Source: Sweltsa coloradensis (lineage: Eukaryota > Arthropoda > Insecta > Plecoptera > Chloroperlidae). Taken from it: a stretch of 64,000 nt of DNA. Each line of letters begins with the position of its first letter. Position 1 is the first letter of the stretch. Positions 25,500 through 37,799 of the stretch are shown here, in pieces. Location of the stretch: positions 186,001 through 250,000 of the forward strand of contig JAMZAV010000026.1 of NCBI GenBank assembly GCA_024449915.1, given 5' to 3'. A program made the translations under genes and the position numbers. Under the pieces are notes generated by a model. The model was not told where the DNA came from, made no database searches, and was given only the letters and a program-made list of their open reading frames with translations.

Positions 25500-25862
25500 T
25501 AGACCACCACCAATATGAAAACCACGCGGAAATATACAGTCTTTAAGTGATATCTAGATAACGGTGCAAAATATTGGAAAACTGATTGATAATGTCGTTT
25601 TGTTAGAACAATTATATAATGCAAAATAATATTGTAATGTTATGGCAATTAACTTTTTTATTTGATATTCAATTAACTAAATGCATTTTTGAAATACAAA
25701 CCGCACCAATTAATTTATTTGAATACTTTTTTTGCATTTTATTGTTCTAACAAAAACACATTACTGTCTGCAACCAGTTTTTAGTAATTTTTCACCTTTC
25801 TCGAGATGTACCTAAAAACCTGTAATTTCGCACGGTTTCGATATTGGTGGTGGTGTACCACC
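25499..25862. mobile_element. Fold-back/MITE with long terminal inverted repeats
   Basis: Arms of about 125-140 bp (25499-25640 and 25733-25862) pair with some mismatches. Outer ends read ACCACCACCAATAT inward; further in both carry ACAGTCTTTAAG/ACAGGTTTTTAGG and GTTAGAACAAT..ATGCAAAA. A central AT-rich spacer of about 90 bp has no frame. No target duplication could be called with certainty. Confidence 0.65.
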
Positions 25863-26698
25863 GTAATGAACGTTCAATCTGAAAACTATAAATTAAACAA
25901 GTAGGGAGTGAAATTAATCAAATGGAAATTTGGCTACATTTGACACACTGATTATCGAACAATATTGCTGATAAACTAGAATAAATTATCACGGGAGTGT
26001 ATAAACAACATTTTAGTTGTGTGACTGTTTCAGCTTCAAAACTAAAATTACATGTTTGACAAAGTGTTATTAACAAATAGTTAGGAATTTATCAAAATAA
26101 ACTTAAAATTGTAATCATGATTTGAGGCACAATTTCATCCAGGCAGCAGCTCCAGCAGCCAATAAATAAATTAATTAATTGTAAAAAAATACGAAGTTTA
26201 CCAAGAACGAGCGAAATTTCGTAGTGCACATTTTTTTGGTGTTTTGAGTGTACCGTTTCAAGACAACCTGTTAGTTGACATTAGAGTGGATATGCCAACT
26301 TACTATTCTCTAGTATTTTTGTGAAACAAAAAATAAGCAGGTTTAATCCAAATTAAGAATTTATTTACAACCCTAACTATTTTAATTTTGAGCTGAAACT
26401 TTTAAAATGTTATGTAAAATTTGAATTTGAACATATCAATTTTTAGCGTTCATTTTAGATATGTAATTCTTAACCAAGGGTAGGTTGCACCACGGTGTAG
26501 TGGGTATTAAACCAAGGCTTGTAGAGGAAGCGGACAAAGGTGTCGGTTTTGGTGGAGGTGCCGGGTACGATGATAACCTACTTCTATAATAACACTGAAG
26601 CTAAGTGGATTTTATATTTGTTATAATCGTTAAAGGAAGGAAATATATTTAGATGTAATAATGTTTAATACATAAATAAAACAAAACAAAATCTTGCT
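25863..26698. other. AT-rich intergenic
   Basis: Apart from the PBS-like word at 26550, nothing was recognised. Confidence 0.4.
26550..26566 (+). other. tRNA-Ala PBS-like word (copy 3)
   Basis: Identical 17-nt word, followed by ACGATGATAACCTACTTC. Confidence 0.5.
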
Positions 26699-26760
26699 CT
26701 GTCCGGGACTCGAACTAGCTTCTCGCACATAATGGGAGGACGTCTAGTCCACGTGAGTGC
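26699..26760 (-). mobile_element. tRNA-like SINE head
   Basis: On the minus strand an A-box-like region, GTGGACTAGACGTCC, is followed by GAAGCTAGTTCGAGTCCCGG (B box). The acceptor ends do not pair, so it is a tRNA-derived repeat, not a tRNA gene. Confidence 0.4.
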
Positions 26761-26843
26761 TTATATTTACTAATATTTGTCTTTTGCAACTCTTGACAGA
26801 TAATCATTTTGTACACATTGTCAATGGGTTGTTGTATCACCTT

Positions 26844-26952
26844 TGTACCGGTACAAGACTGTGGTTGTACCGGGACAAGACGGTGGTTGTACCGGTACAA
26901 GACTGTGGTTGTACCGGTACAAGACTGTGGTTGTACCGGTACAAGACTGTAT
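26844..26952. repeat. 22-bp minisatellite of palindromic core, 5 units
   Basis: Units GTACCGGTACAAGACTGTGG at 26844, 26867, 26889, 26911 and 26933. Four of five keep the perfect 12-bp palindrome TGTACCGGTACA; the second has GGGAC. Confidence 0.93.
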
Positions 26953-27649
26953 ACTCGTCAGCCGGGCGGCCGCTAAGTTAGAGCCTCGCACAGCTGGCCA
27001 GGCGGGTGAGATTACACAGCGTCCACGGGGGGTTTGCGTCTAACTCCCACTGACAACCATTTAAACTACTAACCGAACACAGTTTCAACTAGAAACTTGT
27101 GTAGACCTCGGGAGATGGACTAACTTTAAAGTACCCGTTTTGTTGTTGACCAGACCAGGAACAACTTGGCCCTGACAAGTATATAATATATACTTCAAGT
27201 AGAAAGCCAAGTATGTATATTTCATATCGGTATCAATATCAGCATTTGCCTTTTGACCGAGTAAAACCTAGGAAAAATACTTCATTCAGGTTTTCCTGAG
27301 GTGGAGATCGGACCAGTGTCCTTCTAGATTAGAGTCACTTCCGCAACCATTAGTTTCAACTATTGATTAGATGGATTTTCGTTCAATATCGCGCGAAACG
27401 AAAGGCTGGATCTGTGATAGCGTAGCCCATGAGGATCCTTGTATTGATTGTAGACTAGGGCAATATTTTAAAAGAAGTTTTCCGGTGAAAGTAGCGTTAT
27501 TATTAATTAGAGCAGCGCAGGTATAACGTCTCGTGAGTAGCGGCCCCTTGCTACGGCATTGTTCTCTTACACTGAAGTATCCTCAGAGAGCGGGGCCCGC
27601 CCATATCTTAGCCTCGTCTCACGCGATCAGTATAATATAGTATATAATA

Positions 27650-28011
27650 AAACCTTTCTTTCTATGGATTCTGGCTAACTTCTGCAACTTTTTCTTTCAA
27701 AATGTGTCACCATTACCTTAATGTCCGTGTGAAATATGAACGTTGAAGCTCCACCCGTTTGGTCAGAATCGGCCCAAATGTCACGAAAATATCGCATAAA
27801 AATTCGTAAAAGTACGATATTCATGAGAAATATTTCTTCGATTAAAAACGTGGCAGTTCAGAAATTTTGAAAGTCCCCTCCAATTTTTATCAAGAATGCA
27901 TATGCCGTTTGTTCGGTAGAGAGCGAACAAACAGACAGAAAAAAAATATATACACCCGAGCTAATTTCTTTGGGGGTTCAGTGAAATTGAAGTCTTCGCT
28001 TTGCTCATCCA
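27650..28011 (-). mobile_element. Family A Helitron-like element, 3'-truncated
   Basis: From the TGGATGAGCAAAGCGAAGAC start at 28011 through one internal repeat unit to about 27650, where family similarity stops. The CTAG end is missing. Confidence 0.65.
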
Positions 28012-28275
28012 ATTTACAAGTAACATCTATAGAAACCTGACAACAATCACCAACAACGCGTTTAAAAAGCAAATCTTCGGGCTTCCAGATATTTTACATT
28101 CTATTAATTGGTATTACCATAGCAATTAATACTTCTTTGTAACAAATATCCTAATTTTTCAAAAATGATTTTGAAATGGGACTTGAAAAAGTAAAGAGAT
28201 CCCACGCATAAAAAAAAACTTACAAAAAAGCTCATCCATCAACGCGACTAGTAAAAGCGTTCGCGAACCGGCCTA
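28012..28275 (+). mobile_element. Rearranged family A 3' ends
   Basis: Pieces of the A-family 3' region in plus orientation (CCAACAACGCGTTTAAAAAG; then CCCACGCA..., AAAGCTCATCCATCAACGCG) end near GCGTTCGCGAACCGGCCTAG at 28275. The hairpin region is scrambled. Confidence 0.45.
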
Positions 28276-28806
28276 GTGATAATGTTACTGTTTACACGGA
28301 CGAGGACGATGACAATGACATCGCTTTGCCTCTAACAGCTGTGTAGGGACGCTGCTATACAACTCGAAGTCAGACGGTCGATGAATGAACTAAATGATTG
28401 GTTGGTCACACAAGCCGGAAAGTTGTGAAGTCTTTGAAATCTTTGAACGGTTCTTGAGAAGGGAAGTTCCACTTCGCTTGTTCGCGGCGTGTTGACCCAG
28501 TGGCCGTCTGTGAGGGGGAGGGGGTGAACTCCGTCGTACTCACTTCTATTGACTCTTCCTAGAGCGTCTTCAGTAGTCTGTCTGTCTGTCTTCGGTTGGC
28601 CGAGATCGCAAGCTCTGTCCAGAACGAATCACTGGACTCAGTACCAACCTTATGAAACACGTTTTGAAATTGAATAATTATTGGAAAACATTATATTAAA
28701 TGCTTAATTTATTAAAGTTAAAAGAAAACTGCTTGGATGGACTCTGAAAATAAGATAGTAGCACTGGTTTCTTGAGAGATTTTGCATCAAATTGATAGAT
28801 TAGGCT
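28276..28806. other. Intergenic, no gene recognised
   Basis: A G-rich patch at 28510-28525 and (GTCT)n at about 28576-28590. A short open run with an acidic stretch (28282-28350) is too short to support as coding. Confidence 0.35.
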
Positions 28807-29203
28807 AAGAGAGTATAGGACGTATACCACTACGTTTTAGGCAAATTGCTGTTCGCTCGGCTGACTGACACCACATGTGTTTGAAATTTTAAACCTATGT
28901 CACGAAAGTGAAAAATACGACTCTATACAAGTTACACTTTTCTAAAATTTGTTTTAAAATAACATAACAAATTTTATTAATTTTGAGAATGTTGATTTTT
29001 AAAAACTCCGAAATTTACCATATTCGTGATTTCTTCTGGATGATTAAGACAAAATTTTGAACATCTGTGGCTTTTGGGCTGTTCAGTGTCTACGTATGCT
29101 TTACTGACAACTTTGCAAAGATTCATAAACGTGGATGCTTCTTGTCCGATCGAATAGATATTTGCTAACTGCCAAATGTGTACAATTCCCTCTTAGAAAC
29201 TAT
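28807..29203. mobile_element. MITE-like repeat, about 400 bp (copy 1)
   Basis: It starts CTAAGAGAGTATAGGACG and ends CAATTCCCTCTTAG. Inside, GGCAAATTGCTGTTCGCTCG and GGATGCTTCTTGTCCGATCG occur in the same order and spacing as at 35392-35794. The short TIR is TAAGAGGG-like. No frame. Confidence 0.55.
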
Positions 29204-30054
29204 AGCAGTAAAATATGTAAATTAAATATTCAATGATAGTATTGATGGGATGAGAAGACAGGTACCTGTGTGTCCTTGTGTTGGTCATTATTGTTGTGGT
29301 TTTAGCAGTCGCTTTATGTGGTTGTTTTTGTGGTTGTTAGTTTTGTTGCTACATTATTTTGTTGTTGCTGCGGATGATGTTGTTTTTGTCATTGTCTGGG
29401 ATACTGGTATTGTTATTTTAACGTCGTGTTGTTTCTGTTGGCATATATCTTGAACCTTATTCTAAGGTAACACTTACTTACTTAGTAACATTTTAGCAGC
29501 AATCGATGCCGAGCTCGTCCTGGAAATGAGACAGGTAGTGATATCCACAGAAAGAAAACAAAGATAACCGTCTTCTTTGTAGTCTACTCATCGGCAGACG
29601 GTTGCCATGGTAATGCAAGGAGGCGACCTGTAATAATTAATCACTTCGGTTCGTACTTCGAGGTGGAAACTTTGTATCATCACATTTTAAATTAATGTGA
29701 AATTTATTCTTGGAAGATGAACGTAAAATATTCTGGAGCGAGATTGTTCGCTCTACGATGTAATGGAAACACGTCCAAGATAACGTAACGAATAGGACGA
29801 GCGTAATGACTTGAAGAGGGAACTATAATCGATGTGTTGCTTTAACTTGATTGGTGTTTTAATTGGATGAGCGAGCGAAGCGACTCTTTTTTCTATCGAG
29901 CGTCGGTTGCTCACAGGCTTACACTTTGGACTTACGAGTGTTGAGTGATCCATGGAGGGCCACCATATTAAATATAAATCCGTTACAATTTATACAAAAA
30001 AAACAAAGTTAAGTTGATAAAACATAAAACAATTGGCCCTGTAATTAATAATAT
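29204..30054. other. Intergenic
   Basis: It contains a 20-bp Helitron-like 5' fragment (TGGATGAGCGAGCGAAGCGA at 29864). Nothing else was recognised. Confidence 0.4.
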
Positions 30055-30255
30055 TTTTTGTGGGAAGCTTGTTCAGGGTGCAATTCGTGCCCCTCTTTGT
30101 CTAATTAGGTATGTTGCTGATGAGACAATTGTGAAGGGATGTCCTAGGGCTGCTTTGGAGGACTCAATCCCTTGCATTCGCATTAAAGACTGAGAAAAAC
30201 TCGTAAAAAACCTTCAGTCAGGATTGCCGGTCCAACGGGATTTGAACCCGGGAAT
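30055..30255 (-). mobile_element. SINE1 copy
   Basis: Minus-strand body (GGATTGAGTCCTCCAAAGCA, TTGCACCCTGAACAAGC) and the B-box end of the head (GGGTTCAAATCCCG) are present; the 5' part of the head is lost. Confidence 0.65.
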
Positions 30256-30599
30256 TAGAGTTTTATAAAATACCTCAAGTTCCAAATTTTGCTATAAGGT
30301 CCACGCACCATTCTGATTTGTTAAATAATAATTTAAAATGGACTTAGTTTGAAAACAAAGTCAGAGATTGTTAATAATTTTCTTCATTTCATAAGTAAAC
30401 GCTAAAAGTTTCTGTAAGTTCCGACTTGTTCCACAACCACAGTTGGAGTTAACTTTAATTAAGTTGGTATTTCACAGTGTGCACTCAAAATACACTCAAT
30501 TAAGCAAAGAAACTTTCTTGCAATTACAAGAAATTTCTAATTCTTTTTCAGTTTTCTTTGTGTGCTTTACCATCTGACAATTAGGTCAAACCACGAACT

Positions 30600-30602
<3 letters not shown>

Positions 30603-30632
<30 letters not shown>
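30603..30632. repeat. (CT)n microsatellite
   Basis: About 15 CT units. Similar tracts lie at 15943-15967, 21309-21352 and 25120-25149. Confidence 0.95.
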
Positions 30633-30637
<5 letters not shown>

Positions 30638-30679
30638 CGTTCTGATCCATCCTGGAGCAGGAAAGTGTTTTTTACTGAT

Positions 30680-30845
30680 AAAAATATAGAATAGAAATAG
30701 ATAGAATAGAATAAAGAATAGAATAGAATAGAATAGAATAGAATAAAAATAGAATAGAATAGAATAGAACTTTATTTGTAAAAAGAGTATCAATTACAAA
30801 ACGGCGAGGTTCGAACACTGTTCGACTTTCCACCTAACCACTTAC
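30680..30845 (-). mobile_element. Short SINE with pentanucleotide tail
   Basis: On the minus strand a tRNA-like head (AAGTGGTTAGGTGG, then TGTTCGAACCTCG) is followed by a short linker, AATAAAG, and a (TTCTA)n tail (30690-30770). The order of head, linker and simple-repeat tail supports a SINE. Confidence 0.5.
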
Positions 30846-31976
30846 ATTAGCATAAGAATAAAAATAATAAGTTTAGATTTTGTAAGAACAACATAATATG
30901 ACAAACTAACTTAACATTAAATTGTATGAATATAATATAAATACTAATACAATGCATCATGCATATAAGAATACAAGTAAATACCTCTAAAAGGCGTCTC
31001 TCCCCCAACCCCCCAACCCCCTCTTTCGCCAGCTTCGCGCGAAATGGGAAATTAAAAATGATGAATAATTCCATAAAACGTAGCTTCAGGCCGGAAGTAT
31101 ATACTAATTAATTTCCGGAGAAAACTTTCTTGCAGCAAAAGAATTAATATTTAAATGAAGATGATAGAAAAGTGAAACTCGTTTACTTGCCTAATGTGTG
31201 TTTGTTTATTAATGGTGTAAGAGGGTGTAAGCCGGACAACGAGCCCTCTAACATTGTTCAACTGTTTTAAATTAGCCGTGATTCATATTCTTAAAATAAA
31301 CATGAGACGGGTAAGAGAGTGCCCAAAAGAGGGAGCGAAGCTATTTAAACAACAGATCGTCGAAGAAGAATAGAGAAATAAAATAGTGATGCGTTTCTTA
31401 TATAGATTCTGAGATTATTAGAACAGCTAAGTTGTTAGTTGGAAGGGTGCTGAAAGTATCATTAATAAGTAGGCCTAACCCATAAATTTGATTTATTTTA
31501 AGAAAAGAACTTGTACGATCCACAAATCTGAATTTAATTAATACATAATATCTTCCTAGCATTAAAATCTCGTTTTTGTTGGAGGTGCCGAGTACGCGTA
31601 TGTAAATTTTGGACTCGGCCTTTCTGAACCCCAGAGTCTGTACCCCGGTTTTAACAAAACAGTAACAACACCACATCAATCGGTCGGGGGTCGCGCTCGT
31701 GTTTCCCGAGACGTGAACCACGTACAGACGATAGGACGGAATAGGAAACTGGTGCATAGGGTAACTCCGCTCCCTAGTAAGTTTCGTTCTCAGAGTTACT
31801 TATAACTTCAATGATTTCATTTTATTCATTCATTCAAATTCTTTCTTTTCTTTAATTCCTTTTAATTTAAAAAAAAAAATTACGTCTTATTATACATTGT
31901 TGTAATATTACTATTTCAAACTTTACTTAACTATAGTTCATTATTGTGTCTGCATTTATGTAATTCGAATTTATTT
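30846..31976. other. Intergenic, AT-rich
   Basis: No gene was recognised. It contains the diverged PBS-like word at 31577. The repeat tail GTCCTCCTTTGTAAATCAG begins at 31981. Confidence 0.4.
31577..31593 (+). other. Diverged tRNA-Ala PBS-like word (copy 4)
   Basis: TGTTGGAGGTGCCGAGT, two differences from the others. Confidence 0.35.
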
Positions 31977-32042
31977 AGTTGTCCTCCTTTGTAAATCAGT
32001 TTTTTAACTGAATAGGATAGACGTTTAAATAAATAAATTCAT
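31977..32042 (+). repeat. Retroposon 3' tail with palindrome
   Basis: GTCCTCCTTTGTAAATCAG, a T-rich centre, AACTGAATAGGATAGACG, then (AAAT)n. Same layout as tails at 10272, 22283, 3898 and 57753. Confidence 0.55.
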
Positions 32043-32744
32043 AAACTGTTTTCTACTCGACGAGAGAGAATTTGTTTTGATAATGTGCGCATTCGTTTAA
32101 CGTCGAAAACACTGCGGGTTTTTAACTGAGTTAGATTTATCCTTGTATTGATTTAGGATTATTGACATTCCGCTTCAACCTCATTATTCGATCACGAGCG
32201 CTTAACAAACAACATACAACTGGAGCACACTTCGGCTCGCCAGTAAATTACTTATTATTCATATTAAACAAACAGCCAGTCTACACAAGTATGATTTGTT
32301 TCGAATTCACGTATTGACTATAATATTATGAAATCTTGTTGGTGATTATTTTTTAAAGTTGACTTTCATAATTTGTAATTGTTAACTAAATTAAAATTTA
32401 AGCAAATGTCTTTGACGGCGATGTTTGTCATTTTATTTTCAAATACAAATTTAATTTGTTTATTGTGGTATTCAACGATGATTATAATAGATGTGTCAGT
32501 TGTCGATTTTGCATCATAATAATTTACTGATGTAATTGACGTGTAATAAAAAAATCAATAAATTTTTATATAGAGTTGTTATCCACATCAGTTTAATAAA
32601 CTGTTTTTACTGGGATTTAATCCTTATAAGGTATGAACCATTCCGCTGTCAGCCCACTATTCGATCACGAGCGCTTAACAACAACACAAGGAGTCGATAC
32701 TTCGTTGAGAAATTAGCAATCAGTGGTATGACAGTCGAACACGC
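32043..32744. other. Intergenic with a short direct repeat
   Basis: ATTCGATCACGAGCGCTTAA occurs at about 32185 and 32659, preceded by CATTCCGC in both. Nothing else was recognised. Confidence 0.4.
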
Positions 32745-32965
32745 GAACAGCCAGAATCAACATAGGTCCGAATTCAGACACTCTGAAATTTAATTATGTG
32801 CTTTGTTGCTAAGTGACGCTCCAAAGTCACCGTTAACAAACTCCTAAACAAGAACTGATGGACATGTTAGTCCAAATCAAAGTTACAAATATTTGACTTT
32901 GACGGGAATCGAACCTGTAGACCTTTCATTGGAGATGCATATACGCTAACTCATGACATGAGTCA
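32745..32965 (-). mobile_element. SINE2 copy, partial
   Basis: The head (B box as GGAATCGAACC near 32911) and body (TTGTTGCTAAGTGACGC, CAAAGTCACCGTTAAC) match the 4085 copy. The distal tail is replaced by a segment (ATTCGATCACGAGCGCTTAACAA) that also occurs at 32185. Confidence 0.55.
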
Positions 32966-34936
32966 ATTTTATCCGTCTAAATTGATTGGGGCTTAATATT
33001 GGAATTGTGTTGTCAAACCGGTAAATACCTCGTTGTTTTGTCACAGCTAAAAGAGTTGAAGTAAATTTCAGTTATCAATCAAATAAATTTCTAATTACTC
33101 GTAATTTACCTAACGATACATGAATCATTTTAATTTTATTGAGCGAATTCTCATTATTTCTGAGTGCATAACATAGTAACTTTTTATAATCTTGATCGTT
33201 TCCGTTAATTAACGTTGCATTTCAATCACGTCAATTAGATTGCAAGTTTTTTTACTAGCTCTCGTTTGGATGAAATCCTAGAACTCGATTTGCTTCTAGC
33301 ATCACGCTGTTTAAGAACATGTGTTTAATTGCTTCCAATTATATTGTTTCCGTTATACATGAAGTTCTATCTAGTTGTATTCCTCATGTTTGCTTTGAGT
33401 TGAGTGCCAAGAGCGATAACTAGAAATACGTTTTTTAACGTTTTACAATTTTGAGGCTACAAAATGCTAATTTTACTATTATGTTTTTAAATACCTATTG
33501 ATAACTAGTTTAGCGATGTATTCTAGTGTTTTATGTTACTGTATTGAATTGAAATGTTCTTATAATTCATCATTTACCATTGGAAGTTCAAGAAAACACC
33601 CCAGAAATAGGGTTTTTGTGGAAAGGAAAAAAATCTTATCTACAAAATGCTAAATTTGACCAAATTAATGCTGAATATTCTACATTTAAAAGCTTAGAAA
33701 ACATCTCTAGCGATATCTCAGGATCCCGTTGTTGGCGGTCGATTAAGTTCATTCATAGATCAACTCTGTCTTGACCAGCGCTGTTGTGTCTGCGTTGAAC
33801 GTGACTGATCGGGCTTTGAATAAGATTTGCAAGAATTAAGTGTCTTTGTCGTAAACACGTTGTGGGCACATCAATCTTGCAACGCTGGACGGGACTGCGC
33901 AAAGTTTCTAGGTGACGGCAAGCGCCCCTTCGCCCTACCTCAATTCCGCTGTCATGCGAGATGTAAATCTAAAGATCTTATCTTAAATAACATGAATTCT
34001 GAATGCGTCTAGATAATAAAGTTACAAACACCCATTTTTTTACACAAATTAAATGCATAGTATGAATTTAAATAATAATTTTGAAAATCCGATATGTTAT
34101 AAGAATGTTTCCCTAATACTTATCGGTTAAACGAATTTTGTTTCAAAGTTATTTGTTTGCTTATTTCAGTTATTTGCTTTAAAATTAACTTACGATTTAA
34201 AGACATATTGTTTTCTCTTAATTTCTCTTTAATATCAATGCTAAATTTTGCTTGAAAAACATTTAATTTCTATACTGAGGACATCATCAGAAAAATTTCC
34301 GTCATAATTTTGTGGCCTGTATCAAACCATCGACCTCCGGAATTAGTGGCTCAGGTGTAATATTTGATCTACCTGTATCGGAGAATTCCCCATCTTTCAC
34401 CACGCAATAATCACATCAAAAATATAACAGCAATTCTTTTACAAAAGAGACCGTCAATACATTCACTGTTTCGATACCGACTTCGAGAAAGTTTTGTGTA
34501 AAAAAAACTGTGCGCAAACCAAGACTCTGAATTCTCTCAAAGATACATCTAAAATAAATAAAAAGTGAGTTTTGATACTCTTTCCTGAAACCAGTCGTAT
34601 TGATCTTGTGGGGAGTATAGCGCAAAGGCGTTGAAACTCTGCGGGCAACACCGGCCCAAGGACCAATCACAGCTCGTTGTTGGAACAGCCACTATCACTG
34701 GCCGTTATGACAATAGCTACAATCACTGGGCGTTATGGGTTTCGCATTATGGAGCTAAACGAGGCAATAAGGTTTAGCGTTGTATCGAATATAAACAGCA
34801 TGAAAACATAATAGCCCTACTACTTCGGAGGATTTGGCCATAACGAGCCACTTGACTTTCTTCTATTAACAAAACTGTCGAGTTAATACCGTATCTACAT
34901 AATTGGTAATGTATGTTTAAAGATTAAATTTATAGT
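32966..34936. other. AT-rich intergenic, no gene recognised
   Basis: No RNA gene, protein-like frame or clear repeat was found by eye in about 2 kb. Confidence 0.4.
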
Positions 34937-35190
34937 GGTACCGACAGTGTTGGCTCGAGCGTTAAGCGCTCGACTCTGAATCGGGATGTCCCAGCCCGTC
35001 AAGACCGGCAATCCTGACTGGGTTTTCCCCGAGGCTTTCCTCAGTCGTTAATACGAATGCAAGGGATTGAGTCTTCTTAAACAGCCCTCGGGCAAGTCCA
35101 AAAAAATACCTAGCTATACACCTGAATAAGGATATGAATTGCACCCTGGGCATGCTTCCAAATAAATACCAGCACTCACTTTAAGACTGC
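34937..35190 (+). mobile_element. SINE1 copy
   Basis: Head with GACAGTGTTGGCTCGAGCG and CGACTCTGAATCGGG. The B-box region is damaged by a deletion (CCCAGCCCGTC). The body reads GCAATCCTGACTGGG, GGGATTGAGTCTTCTTAAAC, ATTGCACCCTGGGC. Confidence 0.7.
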
Positions 35191-35391
35191 AAAAACCTTT
35201 GGAAAAACCCACAGTAAAATCCCCGGTAAATTATATATATATAATATTTCATTTTCTTTCCTACATTCCATCTACTTCATCAACGCTGCGACTACAGCCC
35301 AAATGGATTATACTCACTGTTTAACTTGACATTTGTAATGTTATATACTTGTAGGTTTAACTCATTCTGTTAATGGAAATTTACATGAGCC

Positions 35392-35794
35392 CCTAAGAGG
35401 ATATAGGACCTGCCTTTTAAGCAAATTCCTTTTCGCCCGTCTGCCTGACATTAAGTTGTTCAAAACTTTGCACAGTTGTAACGGAAGCAACAGTGATGGG
35501 ATCCGTGGTCATAATTCTTCTTCATATTCGAGAGGAGATCTTTTCTCCTGGTTTTTAAATTTATAAAAACGGCCAAAAACATAAAAGATTTTAGGATTTA
35601 TTTTGTTGAAAAGTGCAAAATTACCATTTTTGTCCTTTGATTATGGATGATTAATGATAATTTAATAGTGATAATCTACTACTATAGATCTGCCCACATT
35701 TTTTTATTTGAGAACTCAGTTATTTGTGCAACGGATGCTTTCTGTCCGAACAAATAGCTATTTGTGACGGGTTATATTCCCTCTTAATGTAACG
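35392..35794. mobile_element. MITE-like repeat, about 400 bp (copy 2)
   Basis: It starts CTAAGAGGATATAGGACC and ends TATTCCCTCTTAATG, with AGCAAATTCCTTTTCGCCCG and GGATGCTTTCTGTCCGAAC inside. It is a diverged copy of 28807-29203. Confidence 0.55.
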
Positions 35795-36859
35795 CTATTA
35801 AACACTAGGGCCACAGATAATATATAACATCCTCACATCTGCTATCTGTGGTAGGGCCTACTCGCAATAATGACCATGCGAGCCCACAGAAATCAAAGAG
35901 ACTTGCAAGTAATCCAAAGTAATATCGCATTGTGAAAACAAGCCTTAATGGTCCTTTATTCAAGTGTGGAACAGAAGGCAGACACTACAATCTGGCCGCT
36001 TCATAAAGTGTCCATGTTCTCGCAAGCTCGCCCACATTCGAATCATAAAAACCAACGACAAAAACTGGAAAATACATTTTCCCATGTGTGTGTTTCTGAT
36101 TCACATAAAAAGGCTTTCAGATATTGAAGCTGGTTTTTCGCTCGGTTGTTTAGATAGCTCGAGGTTTTAGTTCGTGTGTGCTTGTCATACTAAGAGAGAA
36201 AACCGTACCACTTTAATGTTTTTCATTCGTGTCACAGTGGCGCCATTTAAAATCTTGATTGTGTATAAAGCGTGGTAAAATATTATTTGTCTTCTACGCT
36301 ACAGTAATCTGAACGTGTTTTGCGCTATGATAAAATCAGGGTAATTTTGATAATGCAAACTTTGTTCATTGTTCAAAACATGTAATGTGTATTTTTAGTT
36401 TCGACAGTGGGATGGTAGTACAATTAAAGCATTTATTTTGCGCTTTATAGCACGTATTGTTACAAAGTCACCCATAACGTATACCATGTACTAATAATTA
36501 TATTGATTATGTAAAAATTTCAGAAGAAAAGTACCCTCTTCTTTAACCACTATTTTCAAATAGGACCTTCCGCAAGGAGAACGGAAAAGTAGCACCAACA
36601 TAAAATTGTATATCCAGCACATATCCAATTTTCTGTATTGTTTTGCGTATCCAACACATGTCCAATATTTTGTTCGTTTTGAGTTTTTGATTTTCGGTTA
36701 CATATCTGTTGGCGATGGGCCCTAGCCCATAGCCTATAGATATAAGTATATATAGGGGATAGGCCCTTATGCATAAAACATGCACAATGTTATTTGTTTA
36801 TTTTTTGTGCGCATCGTGCCTTTTATTTCCGACACAAAAAAGAGGACAAAGGTTCGCTT
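35795..36859. other. Intergenic, no gene recognised
   Basis: A CATGTCCAATATTTTG/CATATCCAATTTTCTG near-duplicate of about 40 bp lies at 36618-36680. No coding support. Confidence 0.35.
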
Positions 36860-37300
36860 GTTATTGTGAAACCGTAGATCAGATGCAGAAGATTTAATAT
36901 GAGTCTACCAACATTTCAATAAAATTTATTAAATTTGGTGGAGGTGCCGGGTTAAGCTGATTATGCCACGTTATTCCATTTTGATCATTCTTGCCGTTGT
37001 TAGGGATTAGATATGGGTCAAACTATGGGGGTAGTTGTTATTAATGGGTAAACGTGAGTGACTATCAATGCACATTTATTACAGTTATGCAGATAAATCA
37101 GAAAATTATAAGAAACTTTACGATTAATTGTAACTTTTCGGCAGAATCCAAAAATTTTAAAATCGATACTTTTGTTATATGGGCTTATTTAAATTGTTTA
37201 GAAAAGACGTTGAGGTATAAATTTCAAAATCTTAATATAGTCTTAGTCATCTTCGTCGTCGTTCTTGTCATCTTTGTCGTATTGTTCAACAGTGGTCGTC
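36860..37300 (+). mobile_element. LTR/leader-like repeat with PBS word, copy 5
   Basis: The PBS-like word lies at 36936-36952. The sequence upstream (AGATTTAATATGAG...CATTTCAATAAA) and downstream (ATTATGCCACGTTATTCC, then CAGATAAATCAGAAA and GGCAGAATC) matches 37800-38240 in the same order with moderate divergence. No gag or pol frame follows. It could be a degraded or non-autonomous LTR element. Confidence 0.45.
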
Positions 37301-37799
37301 AAAGAGAGGGGGAGAGGTCCCCGAAAATGACTGCCATGGTTCGCCTCTAGTTTCGCGGAGTAAAATTATTTCCTACTTACAAGATGATGTTTGTGAAATA
37401 GTATTTTCATAGTTTTTCGCAAGTTTGTAGAGGAGTATAAATTGGACCGAATTCTTCCCCAAACCTAGGCGGGTATTATATTCCCTGTTATCAATATAAT
37501 GGATTAAAGTCGATTACAGTACTGAAATAACCTTTGCCTGAACCACGATTTGTAACCAGGACCTTCTGCTCTGGAAGCAAAAATACACCTAAAAGTACAT
37601 AATAATTTCTGGTGTATTGTATGTTTGTACATGGTATGCCCCACCCATTAAACAAGCACAATCATATTGATTTTATTTTGGAGCTATTATTTGTTCAGCG
37701 ACTTTCATTTCCGAGAGAAATCCCGAAACTTATTCCCTGTATTGAAAATAAAAAGCCCACCCCTCCCTCAAGTGAACAACGACTCGATTGTTCTTGTTT

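Noticed and set aside
28282..28350. Short acidic open run after a CTAG
   Set aside because: About 22 codons, no start or splice context.
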